From Serratia odorifera (GTDB taxonomy: Bacteria; Pseudomonadota; Gammaproteobacteria; Enterobacterales; Enterobacteriaceae): DNA of 64,000 bases. Shown one piece after another: positions 44,827 to 53,686 of this stretch (the stretch's first letter is position 1; the number at the start of each line of letters is the position of its first letter). The stretch lies in contig NZ_LR134117.1 of assembly GCF_900635445.1 (NCBI RefSeq), positions 1-64,000 of the forward strand. The letters run 5' to 3'. The position numbers and the translations under genes are program-made. Below the pieces are notes generated by a model that did not search any database, was not told where the DNA came from, and was given only the letters and a program-made list of their open reading frames with translations.

Positions 44827-45462
44827 TCAATGCGTCCGGTCATCGGCCGGAATGGATTCGATACGCAGTCGCAGACCGCTCGGTGCAGCAGTGATGCGCA
44901 CCGGCACCGTCGTCAGGCCGAAGCGCCGTGAAAGCGCGCCGCCCTGGTCAAAGTAGATGCGGCTGTCGAGCCGCTCAGAGGTCTGAGGGATATCTCCCTT
45001 GACCAGAATAATTTTCACCATCAGGGTCTCCGGCTTCTGTGCCTTCATCCAGGCGACCTGCTGCGGGTCGTCGCCATCAATGAAATACAAGGTCTGCACA
45101 AACGGCACCGTAGCCAGGGGATTGATCACCTCCCCCTTGCGCGCAAACACCCGCCCCTTGTCGTCTTTCAGATCAGCGGATAACTGTACGCTCGGGTCGA
45201 AAAAGCGTTCTTCATAGCGCTCACTGTTAGCGAGACCTTCAACCGGCGCCGGACGCTGACTGTTGCGTTCGACGCGCTGTTTGAACGCATCCATCTCGCG
45301 GCCCCAGGAACCGTCATCGACACGCGACTGCATCTGCGATTGCATAAAGTCGAGCATATCGGTCTCCAGTACCGGCCACTGGTCACCCAGTCGTCCGAAG
45401 TCTTTCGCGACCACAGCCCCCGACAACAGTGATAAAGCAAGCCCCACGCCGACGATCCGCAT
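44827..45462 (-). CDS. traW: TraW, pilus assembly protein
   Basis: A 211-residue protein (F TraW 210) with a signal peptide (MRIVGVGLALSLLSGAVVAK) and the family core KDFGRLGDQWPVLETDMLDF, FARKGEVINPLATVPFVQTL and FIDGDDPQQVAWMKAQ, ending with an RFGLTTVPVRITAAPSGLRL stretch. TraW interacts with TrbC and is needed for pilus assembly. The ATG at 45462 overlaps the stop of the upstream gene (TGATG); the longer frame from 45504 has no support. Confidence 0.94.
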   Translation of the reverse strand: MRIVGVGLALSLLSGAVVAKDFGRLGDQWPVLETDMLDFMQSQMQSRVDDGSWGREMDAFKQRVERNSQRPAPVEGLANSERYEERFFDPSVQLSADLKDDKGRVFARKGEVINPLATVPFVQTLYFIDGDDPQQVAWMKAQKPETLMVKIILVKGDIPQTSERLDSRIYFDQGGALSRRFGLTTVPVRITAAPSGLRLRIESIPADDRTH

Positions 45463-45830
45463 CAGAAACCTTCTTTCTTGTTGTTCCCTGAATTCGACGT
45501 ACAAACGCCATAATGACGAGTCAGCGCGTCCCGATACGTCGGAGAGTTAAGGTAATGTTTGTCCAACGACGCTGATGCCAACATGTCGTGATAGGCAGCA
45601 TCATTCGCCATAATGGCTTTCAGTTCCTGAACCGTTAATGACTGCCCACAGTTCTCTACTTTCGTCTTCACAATGTCGGTAGCTATGCCGCCGACCAAGG
45701 GATCAAGACTCTTTAAGGCGCTAATAAACGGCTCTACATCTGTATTTAATGGCCTTTTATCGTCTGCGGCATTCACTGTCGATGTGTTCATAACCAGCGC
45801 TATCACCATGACTAACAGTTGTTTTTTCAT
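45462..45830 (-). CDS. Small secreted protein of unknown function (122 aa)
   Basis: Starts MKKQLLVMVIALVMNTSTVN with a clear signal peptide ending near AADDK; the mature part of about 100 residues has two cysteines (VENCGQSL and YGVCTSNSG) that could form a disulfide. It sits between the DsbA-like gene and traW and overlaps traW by one base. AT-richer than its neighbours. I do not recognise it; a periplasmic accessory of the pilus machinery is plausible by place. Confidence 0.55.
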   Translation of the reverse strand: MKKQLLVMVIALVMNTSTVNAADDKRPLNTDVEPFISALKSLDPLVGGIATDIVKTKVENCGQSLTVQELKAIMANDAAYHDMLASASLDKHYLNSPTYRDALTRHYGVCTSNSGNNKKEGF

Positions 45831-45864
45831 TGCGAGTACCCTATTGAGTTCGAGAAAGAGGCTA

Positions 45865-46785
45865 TTATTCTGTTCCCTGGAACGTTCCGGCCCTGGCGTG
45901 CGTAACTGCAGCCTGCAACGTTTTCACATCAACCGCGCCATACAGCGGCGTCACCTGTTCCGCCTGCGCATTGCGGGTCGGCATGACGATAAAGGCTGGC
46001 GTACCGCTGATGTTCAACTGCTGCGCCAGCTCTCGCGTGGCCAACAGCGTCTTCTCCGTATCAGGCAGCAGCGTCATCGGTGCCGCACCGGCAGCAGTGA
46101 GGGCGGTATTGACCGTCGGTTGCGACAGTCGCCCTTCGTTCTCGCCGGACGCAAAGACCGCATTGTGGTAGGCCAGATAGGCATCGCCACCCTTGAGTTG
46201 CCACAGCGTCAGGCCGGTACGTGCCGCCTGCACCGACATGGGCCAGCGGCTGCCGAAAATCGGGAACTCCTTGAACACAAAACGCACATCGGGATTGTCA
46301 CGCACGAAGTCGGCCACCACCGGCGCCATACGGGCACACCAGATGCACTGATAGTCGAAGAATTGCACCAGGGTTACGGCGCCGTCCGGATGGATAACCG
46401 GCGTCGCCGGGTCGTGTAGCAACGCCGCTTGCAACGCGGGCCGTGTGGTTAACGCGGTTTGCACGGTGCGATTGGCCGCACTCTGCTGCTGTGCTTCAAG
46501 TTTTTCGCTCATCTGCAGCAGGATCTCCGGGTGCGCCAGCAGATAGTCACGGGCAAGCGGGCCGATGGCATCCTGCTGGGCCTGGGTAAACGCCCCTGGA
46601 GTAGCCGAGTTGGTGGCTGGCAACTGATTCATTTGGAAGTCAGTGGGCTGCAGCACCTTCGGCTGAGTCTGAGAAACCGCCACGGATTTATCCGGCTTAT
46701 CCTGAGTCTTCATCACCAGGTATCCACCGGCAATGGCGAACGAACAAAGCGTAATGCCCACTAAACAAACGGTATCTACTTTCAT
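45865..46785 (-). CDS. Membrane-anchored DsbA/ScsC-like thiol oxidoreductase
   Basis: A 306-residue protein with an uncleaved N-terminal anchor (VCLVGITLCSFAIAGGYLVM), a linker of about 110 residues, then a DsbA-type thioredoxin domain from about residue 140 with active site CIWC in FFDYQCIWCARMAPV and cis-Pro region ISGTPAFIVMPTR. It is not in classical F and is presumably a second redox protein for the cysteine-rich TraN, TraU and TraH. It overlaps trbI by four bases. Oxidase or isomerase role cannot be told from the motif. Confidence 0.8.
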   Translation of the reverse strand: MKVDTVCLVGITLCSFAIAGGYLVMKTQDKPDKSVAVSQTQPKVLQPTDFQMNQLPATNSATPGAFTQAQQDAIGPLARDYLLAHPEILLQMSEKLEAQQQSAANRTVQTALTTRPALQAALLHDPATPVIHPDGAVTLVQFFDYQCIWCARMAPVVADFVRDNPDVRFVFKEFPIFGSRWPMSVQAARTGLTLWQLKGGDAYLAYHNAVFASGENEGRLSQPTVNTALTAAGAAPMTLLPDTEKTLLATRELAQQLNISGTPAFIVMPTRNAQAEQVTPLYGAVDVKTLQAAVTHARAGTFQGTE

Positions 46786-47213
46786 GGTTGCGTATCCTTA
46801 TCAACACTGACGGTATTGCCCCGCTGCATCCGGGCGGCAATATCCCGCTGCAGCTCGCGAGTCACATCCCTGGCGCCCCCCACCACCGCCGGCGAAACCA
46901 GAATGATGACGTTGTGGCGTGCCTGATAATCCGCCAGGCTGGCTTGCAAGGCATTGGTAAACCGGTCGGACAATAGCTTGCTCTGCTCGGGCGACAGCGA
47001 CTGTTTGCCCGCGCTCTGGTAAAAGGCATCAAGCGTCTGCTTCATGGCAAAGCTCACCGTGACCGGCTGGCGATGTATCAGCCACAGCGTGACCAGACTG
47101 CTCAGCAACACGGCCACCATCACCGCCCCACAGCCCCACAATGCCAGTCGGCGGTCTGACAGCTGCCCGCGCGCGTTACCCTGCTCAATCACCTGCAATC
47201 CTGTTCCCTTCAT
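46782..47213 (-). CDS. trbI: TrbI, inner-membrane pilus assembly/retraction protein
   Basis: A 143-residue protein (F TrbI 128) with one membrane span (about residues 27-47, LWGCGAVMVAVLLSSLVTLW) and a periplasmic domain with SFAMKQTLDAFYQSAGKQSL and ILVSPAVVGGARDVTRELQR, the TrbI/TraW-associated family pattern. In F it affects pilus retraction. It sits between traC and the DsbA-like gene with four-base overlaps on both sides. Confidence 0.85.
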   Translation of the reverse strand: MKGTGLQVIEQGNARGQLSDRRLALWGCGAVMVAVLLSSLVTLWLIHRQPVTVSFAMKQTLDAFYQSAGKQSLSPEQSKLLSDRFTNALQASLADYQARHNVIILVSPAVVGGARDVTRELQRDIAARMQRGNTVSVDKDTQP

Positions 47214-49840
47214 GCGGCCGCCCTCGGATTAGCATGATGTTCAACCCACTGCTCCAGGCGGGTCATCTCATCGCTGAAGTTGCGTTGCGCCAGCGCGTAA
47301 ACCGCATCGTGAACCGATACCCCCTGTTCGCGGCGGCTCTGGATAAACTCAAAGTCCCTGCCCTGTGAGGAATACATCGCCCGGCTGAGCGGATCGACAA
47401 ACAATCGGTGCCAGGAGCTGCGCCCGCCCACCATCAGCAGAAATGAGCTGAACCACTGGTCCTTGGCGGACTGGAACCGCGCGATAACGTCCTTTTCCAA
47501 CTGACTGAAGTTGTCCGGGTACTCCTGGTTGTACTTCTTGAACTCCTGCGCATCCTGCATCAGGATGATTTTGTACGACGAGTTGGCCCAGGCCGCCTTT
47601 GCGGCTTTGCTGGCACCCTCGGACTCGAAATCCTTGATGTTCTGTGTGATGGTGATATATGCGCCATAGTGACGACGGGCTGTGCGGTACCCTTCTTCTA
47701 TGAAGTCGCCGACCTTCTCGGTCTTGAAGTCCAGCAGCTTCCAACCCTCGTCAATCACACACAGCTTCTTGGCCGACCGCGACGATTGGTACATGCGGCC
47801 TTCGATATAGATGATGAGGGAGAACATCACGGCGACCAGCAGATTGGGACGCGATTTGAGGCTCCCCAGCTCCAGCACCACCATGTTGGCGTCGTCCCGC
47901 AGCGTCGGCTCGTCCGAGTTGAAGAAGTCACCGTAAATGCCGCCCTCGGTATACTTGTCGAGCAGAATAGTCATCTCATGCAGGCGATAACGCACTTCAG
48001 GTGTTTTGCTGAGTTCGGCGTCATCCATGGCATCGCGCAGAAAACTCACCACGTCATCGATGCGCGCCTTGTTCTCTTTGCTTAGCCACGCGGCTTTCAC
48101 CGCCATCAGCAGCAGAGACTCGGCCACTTCGCCCAGCTTGCCGTTGGGGCTGGCCATCACCGACAACTGGTCACGCACGCGCTCTGCCGACTCGTTGATG
48201 TCGACCACGTTCGCAAAGGGGTTGAACTTGAGCGTCCGGGCATCGATATACACACCGCCCATGTTCTCGCACAGTGACTTGTAGCCATCGCCCATGTCGA
48301 ACACCCAGGCCACGCCGCCGGTGTCGAGCGCACTGCGGATCATCGGCTGTATCAGCCCGGTCTTGCCCGCCCCGGAGGTACCACACACCGCCATGTTGTA
48401 GTTGGTGTTGTCCATCACCTCCGAATAAATATCGATAAACGCCAGCTGGTTGCGATAGGTCGGTGCCAGCAACCCGGCGGGTGCCAGACGGTTGTCTGCC
48501 ACAATGGGCATCAGGTTGACCACGTTCAGCGTCTTGGCGCGGTGCACCGCGCCGTGCTTGCGCAGGTCTTCGAGTACCCCGTGATGGGCCATGAACGGCA
48601 GGCTGGCCAGGAAGTTCCAATGCTGCTTGAAACGCGGTGCAATCAGGTCGACACCGTTTTTACGGTAGCTGTTGATCACGTCCTGCTCGCAGCGCAACGC
48701 CACGTTGTCGTCGTCTTCGCAAAACACCGTCACGTTATAGAAGTAGGACGCCAGCGCCGTCTGGTTGGAGGATAGTTCCTGACGTAATGCCCCCCACTCC
48801 TTGGCTTCCTCCACCACATTTGGAAACACCTTGGCGTAGGAGGTTCGCGACTTTTTCTCCAGATCAAGGTACTTGCGGTTGGCTTCAAACTGGTTCTTCT
48901 CCTGCTCTTCAACCACCATCGTCAGCGTGATGATGAACGGGCAGGCAATCGACAGTTCGGGGTTCAGCAGATTGCCGTAACTATCGGCGCTCCCCCACAA
49001 AAACGCCATGTCCGGGTTCTTCTCCAGCTGGAAGTTCATCACCCGTGAGACGCTCTCGCGTTCGCGACCGGCACTGCGCAGGTTGATTTTGAGACAGTCC
49101 GGATAAACGTTCATGCCAAAGCCGTTGTCGATGCACTGGAAATTCAAGTCCTGATACGGATCGAGGGTACGCTGCGTGTCATACAACTGGTCGGGGTCAT
49201 GGTTGATCATCTCGCCCACCACGTTAATGAAATCCTCCGCCCCCACCGCCCGGGTCGGCATTTTGGCCCCCATCAGCGAGGCGCGCAGCACCTTGACCAG
49301 GTTTTCCATCTGCACAAAGGCCGCCTTGTTATTGCGTTTGGCCTTGATGCACAGCGAGATAAACACCCGGTAGTTACGCAGGGTCAACGGGATATCGACG
49401 CCCTGTGGCAGAGAAAAGCGATCTTCCGCCGCCGTCAGGTAGAAGGCGCGGGTAATGGCGTTGAATTTTTCCGCCTCCCGCCCCGACCAGGAAAAATCGC
49501 GCAATCCGTATTCGATGAGATCGCCCACGCGTTTGCTGGACATCAGGTGAATGGAAAACGGCACACCGCGCGGCAGCTTGGTGCGCAGCAGGCTTTCGAT
49601 GGCCATGACCTCGGTCGGGCTGGCGCCGGTCAGCGGCTGCACTTCGAGCATGAAGCCAATGGAGCCATCATTGATGAACAGCCCCGAACTCTCGTCGTAG
49701 TCGCGATACGGCAGCAGGCTACTCAGCTGCGGGAAGCGCATGTCGCCCAGCACCTGATTGGTCTGACTGGCCGCATCAGGCATTTTGAGTGCCGACAGCA
49801 GGCTGTTGGCAGTATGGGTAACCTTATCGAGCAGGCTCAT
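47210..49840 (-). CDS. traC: TraC, VirB4-type assembly ATPase
   Basis: Intact protein of 876 residues from MSLLDKVTHTANSLLSALKM (F TraC 875). Walker A is CGTSGAGKTGL near residue 484 and Walker B KKLCVIDEGWKLL near 692; YITITQNIKDFESEGASKAA follows. It is peripheral to the inner membrane and powers pilus assembly. Start at 49840 is chosen because GGGGAGGGGGC precedes it and it overlaps the upstream stop by ATGA; 13 more in-frame codons upstream lack a ribosome site. Confidence 0.96.
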   Translation of the reverse strand: MSLLDKVTHTANSLLSALKMPDAASQTNQVLGDMRFPQLSSLLPYRDYDESSGLFINDGSIGFMLEVQPLTGASPTEVMAIESLLRTKLPRGVPFSIHLMSSKRVGDLIEYGLRDFSWSGREAEKFNAITRAFYLTAAEDRFSLPQGVDIPLTLRNYRVFISLCIKAKRNNKAAFVQMENLVKVLRASLMGAKMPTRAVGAEDFINVVGEMINHDPDQLYDTQRTLDPYQDLNFQCIDNGFGMNVYPDCLKINLRSAGRERESVSRVMNFQLEKNPDMAFLWGSADSYGNLLNPELSIACPFIITLTMVVEEQEKNQFEANRKYLDLEKKSRTSYAKVFPNVVEEAKEWGALRQELSSNQTALASYFYNVTVFCEDDDNVALRCEQDVINSYRKNGVDLIAPRFKQHWNFLASLPFMAHHGVLEDLRKHGAVHRAKTLNVVNLMPIVADNRLAPAGLLAPTYRNQLAFIDIYSEVMDNTNYNMAVCGTSGAGKTGLIQPMIRSALDTGGVAWVFDMGDGYKSLCENMGGVYIDARTLKFNPFANVVDINESAERVRDQLSVMASPNGKLGEVAESLLLMAVKAAWLSKENKARIDDVVSFLRDAMDDAELSKTPEVRYRLHEMTILLDKYTEGGIYGDFFNSDEPTLRDDANMVVLELGSLKSRPNLLVAVMFSLIIYIEGRMYQSSRSAKKLCVIDEGWKLLDFKTEKVGDFIEEGYRTARRHYGAYITITQNIKDFESEGASKAAKAAWANSSYKIILMQDAQEFKKYNQEYPDNFSQLEKDVIARFQSAKDQWFSSFLLMVGGRSSWHRLFVDPLSRAMYSSQGRDFEFIQSRREQGVSVHDAVYALAQRNFSDEMTRLEQWVEHHANPRAAA

Positions 49841-50163
49841 GCCCCCTCCCCGTGCGCGACTGGGCGCAACCAAAGACACATTGGCCCATCCTCGTTGTCA
49901 TAAATGGCGCCCATGAACCAGCCATCGCCCGGTGGCGGAGAGGGTTGCCAGCCACTTGCGTCCCAACCTTCAGCGTTAAAACCGGCGATAAGGGCATCGG
50001 TATCTTCATCCCGCATGACCATCACCCAGCCTTCCAGGCCACGCGACCGCAGCCAATAAGTCAACTCTGCCGATGTTTCAAGGCTCGCCCGCAGCATGGC
50101 TGGATGTGTCCAGAATCCCCGCGCATCACGCTCAACCGGTACAACACAAATTCCCTGCATCAC
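49837..50163 (-). CDS. Unknown small protein between traV and traC (108 aa)
   Basis: Starts MMQGICVVPVERDARGFWTH; it is Trp-rich and acidic with a Pro-rich middle (GWQPSPPPGDGW) and no membrane segment. It lies at the place of F traR but shows none of the zinc-finger cysteines of TraR (only two Cys, not paired as CxxC), so it is not TraR. The stop overlaps the traC start. It resembles proteins I have seen described only as plasmid hypothetical proteins. Confidence 0.6.
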   Translation of the reverse strand: MMQGICVVPVERDARGFWTHPAMLRASLETSAELTYWLRSRGLEGWVMVMRDEDTDALIAGFNAEGWDASGWQPSPPPGDGWFMGAIYDNEDGPMCLWLRPVAHGEGA

Positions 50164-50171
50164 ATTCTCCT

Positions 50172-50701
50172 TTAATACACGGCGCGGGGCTGGCCCCAGA
50201 CGGCGGGTTTAACCACAAACAACACCTTGCCGGGCTGGTGATACACGTCCTGACTGTCAATCCAGGGCGCTATCCACAGCTGGGCGGTCTGCTCTGGGCG
50301 GCGGTCAGGGCGCGTGCTGCCGACACCGGCACAGCGCGGCAAGGTGCAGGTCGACGTGGTAGTCATCACCGACACCGATGGCTCACCGGGATTGTCGCCA
50401 CCGGAGCAGGTGCGACCGCACTGCGCGGCAACAGTCGAGAAGGTGCCGTTGTACTCACCGGCACAGGACCGGTATCGCGCCCGACAGAGGCGAAATTACC
50501 GTCAGCCAGGCGTGGCAATGCGGCCGCAGCCGGCTTTGCGTCGCTGCCCTCTTCAAGCGACTTGGCCTTCTCGTTGGCCTGCTCCATCGTCATGCAGCTG
50601 TCGGACGACGTGGCGTTACAGCCGAATTCGCTGCTGGTGCCAGCGCAGCCGGAAAGCAGCAATACGCCGCCCACGACGGGAAGTAAAAATAGTGATTTCA
50701 T
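50172..50701 (-). pseudogene. traV: TraV, outer-membrane lipoprotein of the T4SS core, one frameshift
   Basis: The first frame begins MKSLFLLPVVGGVLLLSGCA with a lipobox LSGC and continues GTSSEFGCNATSSDSCMTME, near identical to F TraV; it runs out near 50370. The second continues VSVMTTTSTCTLPRC and EQTAQLWIAPWIDSQDVYHQ to the end KPAVWGQPRAVY, again as in F. Joined they make about 175 residues (F 171). The shift is near 50390-50410. TraV, TraK and TraB form the channel core (VirB7, B9, B10). As written the C-terminal half that binds TraK would be lost. Confidence 0.9.
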
Positions 50702-51204
50702 GATTTGTTGACCTCATCGTCTGAAGGGGATAACGGCGTGACGGTGACGCCCCCACGAACTGCATCGGCGCTGTAATCGCACTGCCCTGCTGCCCCGCAC
50801 CGTTGCTGACATTTTTTCATGTGCAGACGCACCGCCGGCCTAAGCGAATCGAGATAATCCGCCATACAGCGATACTCCAGCTCAGCCGCATAGTAGAAGT
50901 GATGCAGAATGCGGAGAGCCGTCGCAGGCACCGCCAACACCAGGACCGACATCGCCAGCCGAAAGCTGAGTACGGAATACGGCATCCCCAGCGATACCTG
51001 CACCACCTTATCGGGGGTTCGTAGTGCCGGATCCATGAGGGCCATGCCGGTAATCAACAACGCCACGCCTCCAAGGATCAGAACCCAGGTAAAGAAAACT
51101 TCACCGATAAACAGAAGCACGCCAGTCCGATGGGCTCGCCACTCAGAGCGAAACAGCGCCCCGCTGGCGGAACTGGTTTTAATACCTAACAGATTGATAT
51201 TCAT
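50698..51204 (-). CDS. Membrane protein of unknown function in the traB-traV interval (168 aa)
   Basis: Starts MNINLLGIKTSSASGALFRS, has two membrane segments (about residues 30-55 and 80-103) and a cysteine-rich cytoplasmic or periplasmic tail (KKCQQRCGAAGQCDYS). It overlaps the P-loop microprotein gene and traV by four bases each. F carries trbD and trbG in this interval; neither matches to my knowledge. Function unknown; part of the operon by spacing. Confidence 0.55.
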   Translation of the reverse strand: MNINLLGIKTSSASGALFRSEWRAHRTGVLLFIGEVFFTWVLILGGVALLITGMALMDPALRTPDKVVQVSLGMPYSVLSFRLAMSVLVLAVPATALRILHHFYYAAELEYRCMADYLDSLRPAVRLHMKKCQQRCGAAGQCDYSADAVRGGVTVTPLSPSDDEVNKS

Positions 51205-51395
51205 TCGACAGACTCTCCATCGTGATCCGTTCTGGCATTGCCGGCGGTGTAACGGCCAACGATTGCCTGCAACAGGGTGGTTTTCCCCGCACCGGTTTGG
51301 CCACAGACGATCATGTTCCCCACCTCACCGAAGGCGTCGCCCATAAAGGGACAATCATCGAAGTTCCACATGCCGGGATTTTTGCTGTCACTCAT
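51201..51395 (-). CDS. 64-residue protein consisting mainly of a P-loop (Walker A) motif
   Basis: The whole protein begins MSDSKNPGMWNFDDCPFMGD and contains VCGQTGAGKTTLLQAIVGRY, a perfect GxxGxGKT Walker A with the preceding beta strand and following helix, and nothing resembling a Walker B. Both ends overlap neighbouring genes by four to eight bases, so it is unlikely to be a truncated ATPase left by deletion. F trbD, of unknown function, has nearly the same size and place, so it may be its counterpart. Nucleotide binding is inferred from the motif. Confidence 0.6.
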   Translation of the reverse strand: MSDSKNPGMWNFDDCPFMGDAFGEVGNMIVCGQTGAGKTTLLQAIVGRYTAGNARTDHDGESVE

Positions 51396-51675
51396 CGCGT
51401 TTCGCTCCTGCAGTCAAATTCTGTTCGTCACGGGCTGCCGGGCACCTCGCGGATTTTGGGGCCAGCAACAGCTCGGTGTTAACTCGCAACAGTTTGGTTT
51501 CGAAAAGAATTTCGCGTTGTATGGCGATTTGCTGTTGCAACAACGAAACCAGTGACAGACTGTCTGTCTGCTGGAACACCTTGGTCGGCACGGGTTCTGA
51601 CGTGGTATCTCCAGCCACCGCTAGGCTGGCGAACACCAAAGGAAACAGGGCTACGGACAAGGTAAGCTTTCTCAT
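51388..51675 (-). CDS. Small secreted protein (95 aa)
   Basis: Starts MRKLTLSVALFPLVFASLAV with a signal peptide cut near VAG/D. The mature part of about 73 residues has a helical stretch (LSLVSLLQQQIAIQREILFE then TKLLRVNTELLL) likely to be a short coiled coil, and one cysteine. It overlaps neighbours at both ends (ATGA). No family recognised; a periplasmic component of the core complex region is suggested by place alone. Confidence 0.5.
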   Translation of the reverse strand: MRKLTLSVALFPLVFASLAVAGDTTSEPVPTKVFQQTDSLSLVSLLQQQIAIQREILFETKLLRVNTELLLAPKSARCPAARDEQNLTAGAKRDE

Positions 51676-52286
51676 TGTTTTTCCTCATTCATATTCCGTG
51701 TATCGGTGTTTATGCTGTCACCACAGAACACAACAGATGCGTTGGTGTTATCCCGTATCGCCTGCGCCAGCTTTTCGCCCTTTTCGCCGGCGTAGACATC
51801 TTGCAGACGACCCCATGCCTGCTGTTCTTCTGCCGTCGAGGGAAAAACGGCGGCATTGACCGAACAGGACTTGAAACGCTCATCGGCCGCCCGCAGCTGC
51901 TTTATCCGCTTGAGGTAATGAATCCAGCTGGACATCCCCATCCACAGCGCACCAATGGCCACGGCATCTCGATACGAGAATTCGGTCAGCAAGGTTTTCA
52001 GCCCTGTGCTCAGTTGCATAAACCCCGTCGACGTCACGGAGCCAAATTCTGCATAGAGGCGTTCTGGCGCCAGGATGAGCCAAAACAACAAAAAGGAACC
52101 CACAACAAAAACCCATACCAAATTGGCCATAATCCAGCCCTTGACGAATCGGTACGCCATCGCGCCGAGCATGCGATAACGTTCGTCAAACCAGTCCACA
52201 CGCATCAACGCCAGCGCATCACGGTTCAACTGTTTCTGCTCCGCTTTTCGTTTCATGCGCCACATGACGCGCATCGCCTTGTCCAT
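51672..52286 (-). CDS. Membrane protein at the traP position (204 aa)
   Basis: Follows traB with a one-base overlap, as traP does in F (196 residues). It has two membrane segments (about residues 52-76 and 105-125) and basic, helical flanking parts, starting MDKAMRVMWRMKRKAEQKQL. F TraP is thought to interact with TraB in the inner membrane and is not essential. Sequence relationship to TraP is not something I can confirm. Intact frame, good ribosome site. Confidence 0.6.
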   Translation of the reverse strand: MDKAMRVMWRMKRKAEQKQLNRDALALMRVDWFDERYRMLGAMAYRFVKGWIMANLVWVFVVGSFLLFWLILAPERLYAEFGSVTSTGFMQLSTGLKTLLTEFSYRDAVAIGALWMGMSSWIHYLKRIKQLRAADERFKSCSVNAAVFPSTAEEQQAWGRLQDVYAGEKGEKLAQAIRDNTNASVVFCGDSINTDTRNMNEEKQ

Positions 52287-53686
52287 TACCGCTCTCCTGT
52301 TGTTGATGTGCCGACACCGAACTGGCTGGGGTCGATGTTGCCCAACTTTTTCATCATGTCGTCGGTGGAAAACCCATTGAGATGCTTGCCGGCAGGCTCG
52401 CGCGAAGGGTCACCCTGCGTCTCCCTTGCAGGCTGCTGCGCCTCTTCAGCCGCCATCTCGTCCAGCGTCTTAAGCTGGAAGCCCTCATGGAACACCACGG
52501 TGATTTCATTGCCGGCGCCAATCGGGATAACCGGGTGATACTGCTCGGCACGCTTGATGTAGTAGTCACTCAATGTCTGCGCCGCTTTGCTCACGCCCCC
52601 ACCGACACCCGACTGGAGCACGTCCCCGGCACTGACGCCGGCAACCGCACCCACCCCGACCGTCTGCTGAGACGCGCGGTTGACGCCCTGCCCGATACCG
52701 TCCAGGAAGCCGGCCCCCCAGGCGAAGCCCAGCACCTTGCCGTTACGCATCACCACCTCGCCCTTGACGCCGTTTTTGCCCATAAAGCTCACATGGCCAT
52801 CCAGGGGCTGGTCGATGATGTCATTGCCAAACATGCAGCTCATTTTGCGCAGACGCACGATGGCGCGCTCACTGGAGACATCCCCGTAGGCTTCCATGCT
52901 GACGAAACACCCGTTCATATTCGACGTTCGCCCGTTCGGCATTTCCACCCGCCCAATGATGCGCGCCTGCATCGGCACCGTGGCGGTATTGCCGATAACC
53001 GAGGCATTGGCATCCGCCCCTTCAATCAGCATCGATTTGGCGAAGCTGCCGGTCGGGATGTAGGGGTATTTTTTCTTTTGGGGGCCGGTGTCCTTTGGGC
53101 GCAGTACCTTGCGATACAGCTGTCCCGGCACCGGTATGGGCTTGTAGTCCACCGCAGGGGGTGACACATCACCGCGCCCCGGATAAAACGCCGTTGGCGG
53201 CGGCACCGCGCCGCCCGGCACGGGCGGGTAGGCCGATGGCATCGGCTCCCCTTCTGGCGTCACGCCGGCGGCAAGCGGAGGTAAGGTGGCGGCGCCCGGC
53301 GTGGTTTGCCCTGGTGTTGGCTGCCCGGCACCGCCTGTCTGGTCGCTGAGTTTGCGATTTTCGTCTTCCAGCGTGGAAATACGCTTCTGGTCTTCCTGCC
53401 GCGCCTTGCTCAGCATGTCGATTTCCTGGCGCAGCGAACTGAATTGCTTGTTGATTTCGGCCTGAGCCGCCTGCGTATTGGCAATGGCATTGTCGGTCGC
53501 CCGGTCGCCGAAGGTATTGTCCACCACGCCGGTCAGGTCGGGGGCAGGCTCGCTGGCCTGCGTCGCGTCAGCCTCACTGTCTTGCGACACGTACCAGCCC
53601 ACGCCCACCGCCGCGGCCAGCCCCAGCGCAACACCGGCTGCCCATAAAAACTGTTTGCGCTTGACGATGACATTAATGTTGGCCAT
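52286..53686 (-). CDS. traB: TraB, VirB10-like core protein spanning the envelope
   Basis: Intact 466 residues (F TraB 475). N-terminal membrane span (FLWAAGVALGLAAAVGVGWY), coiled coil (about 65-105), Pro-rich linker, then the VirB10 beta-barrel domain with PTGSFAKSMLIEGADANASV, GCFVSMEAYGDVSSERAIVR and GGGVSKAAQTLSDYYIKRAE followed by VIPIGAGNEITVVF. It links inner and outer membranes and binds TraK and TraD. It overlaps traK by 14 bases. Confidence 0.96.
   Translation of the reverse strand: MANINVIVKRKQFLWAAGVALGLAAAVGVGWYVSQDSEADATQASEPAPDLTGVVDNTFGDRATDNAIANTQAAQAEINKQFSSLRQEIDMLSKARQEDQKRISTLEDENRKLSDQTGGAGQPTPGQTTPGAATLPPLAAGVTPEGEPMPSAYPPVPGGAVPPPTAFYPGRGDVSPPAVDYKPIPVPGQLYRKVLRPKDTGPQKKKYPYIPTGSFAKSMLIEGADANASVIGNTATVPMQARIIGRVEMPNGRTSNMNGCFVSMEAYGDVSSERAIVRLRKMSCMFGNDIIDQPLDGHVSFMGKNGVKGEVVMRNGKVLGFAWGAGFLDGIGQGVNRASQQTVGVGAVAGVSAGDVLQSGVGGGVSKAAQTLSDYYIKRAEQYHPVIPIGAGNEITVVFHEGFQLKTLDEMAAEEAQQPARETQGDPSREPAGKHLNGFSTDDMMKKLGNIDPSQFGVGTSTTGER

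Noticed and set aside
49837..50163. TraR at this position
   Set aside because: TraR is a DksA-like zinc-finger protein with paired cysteines; this protein lacks them.
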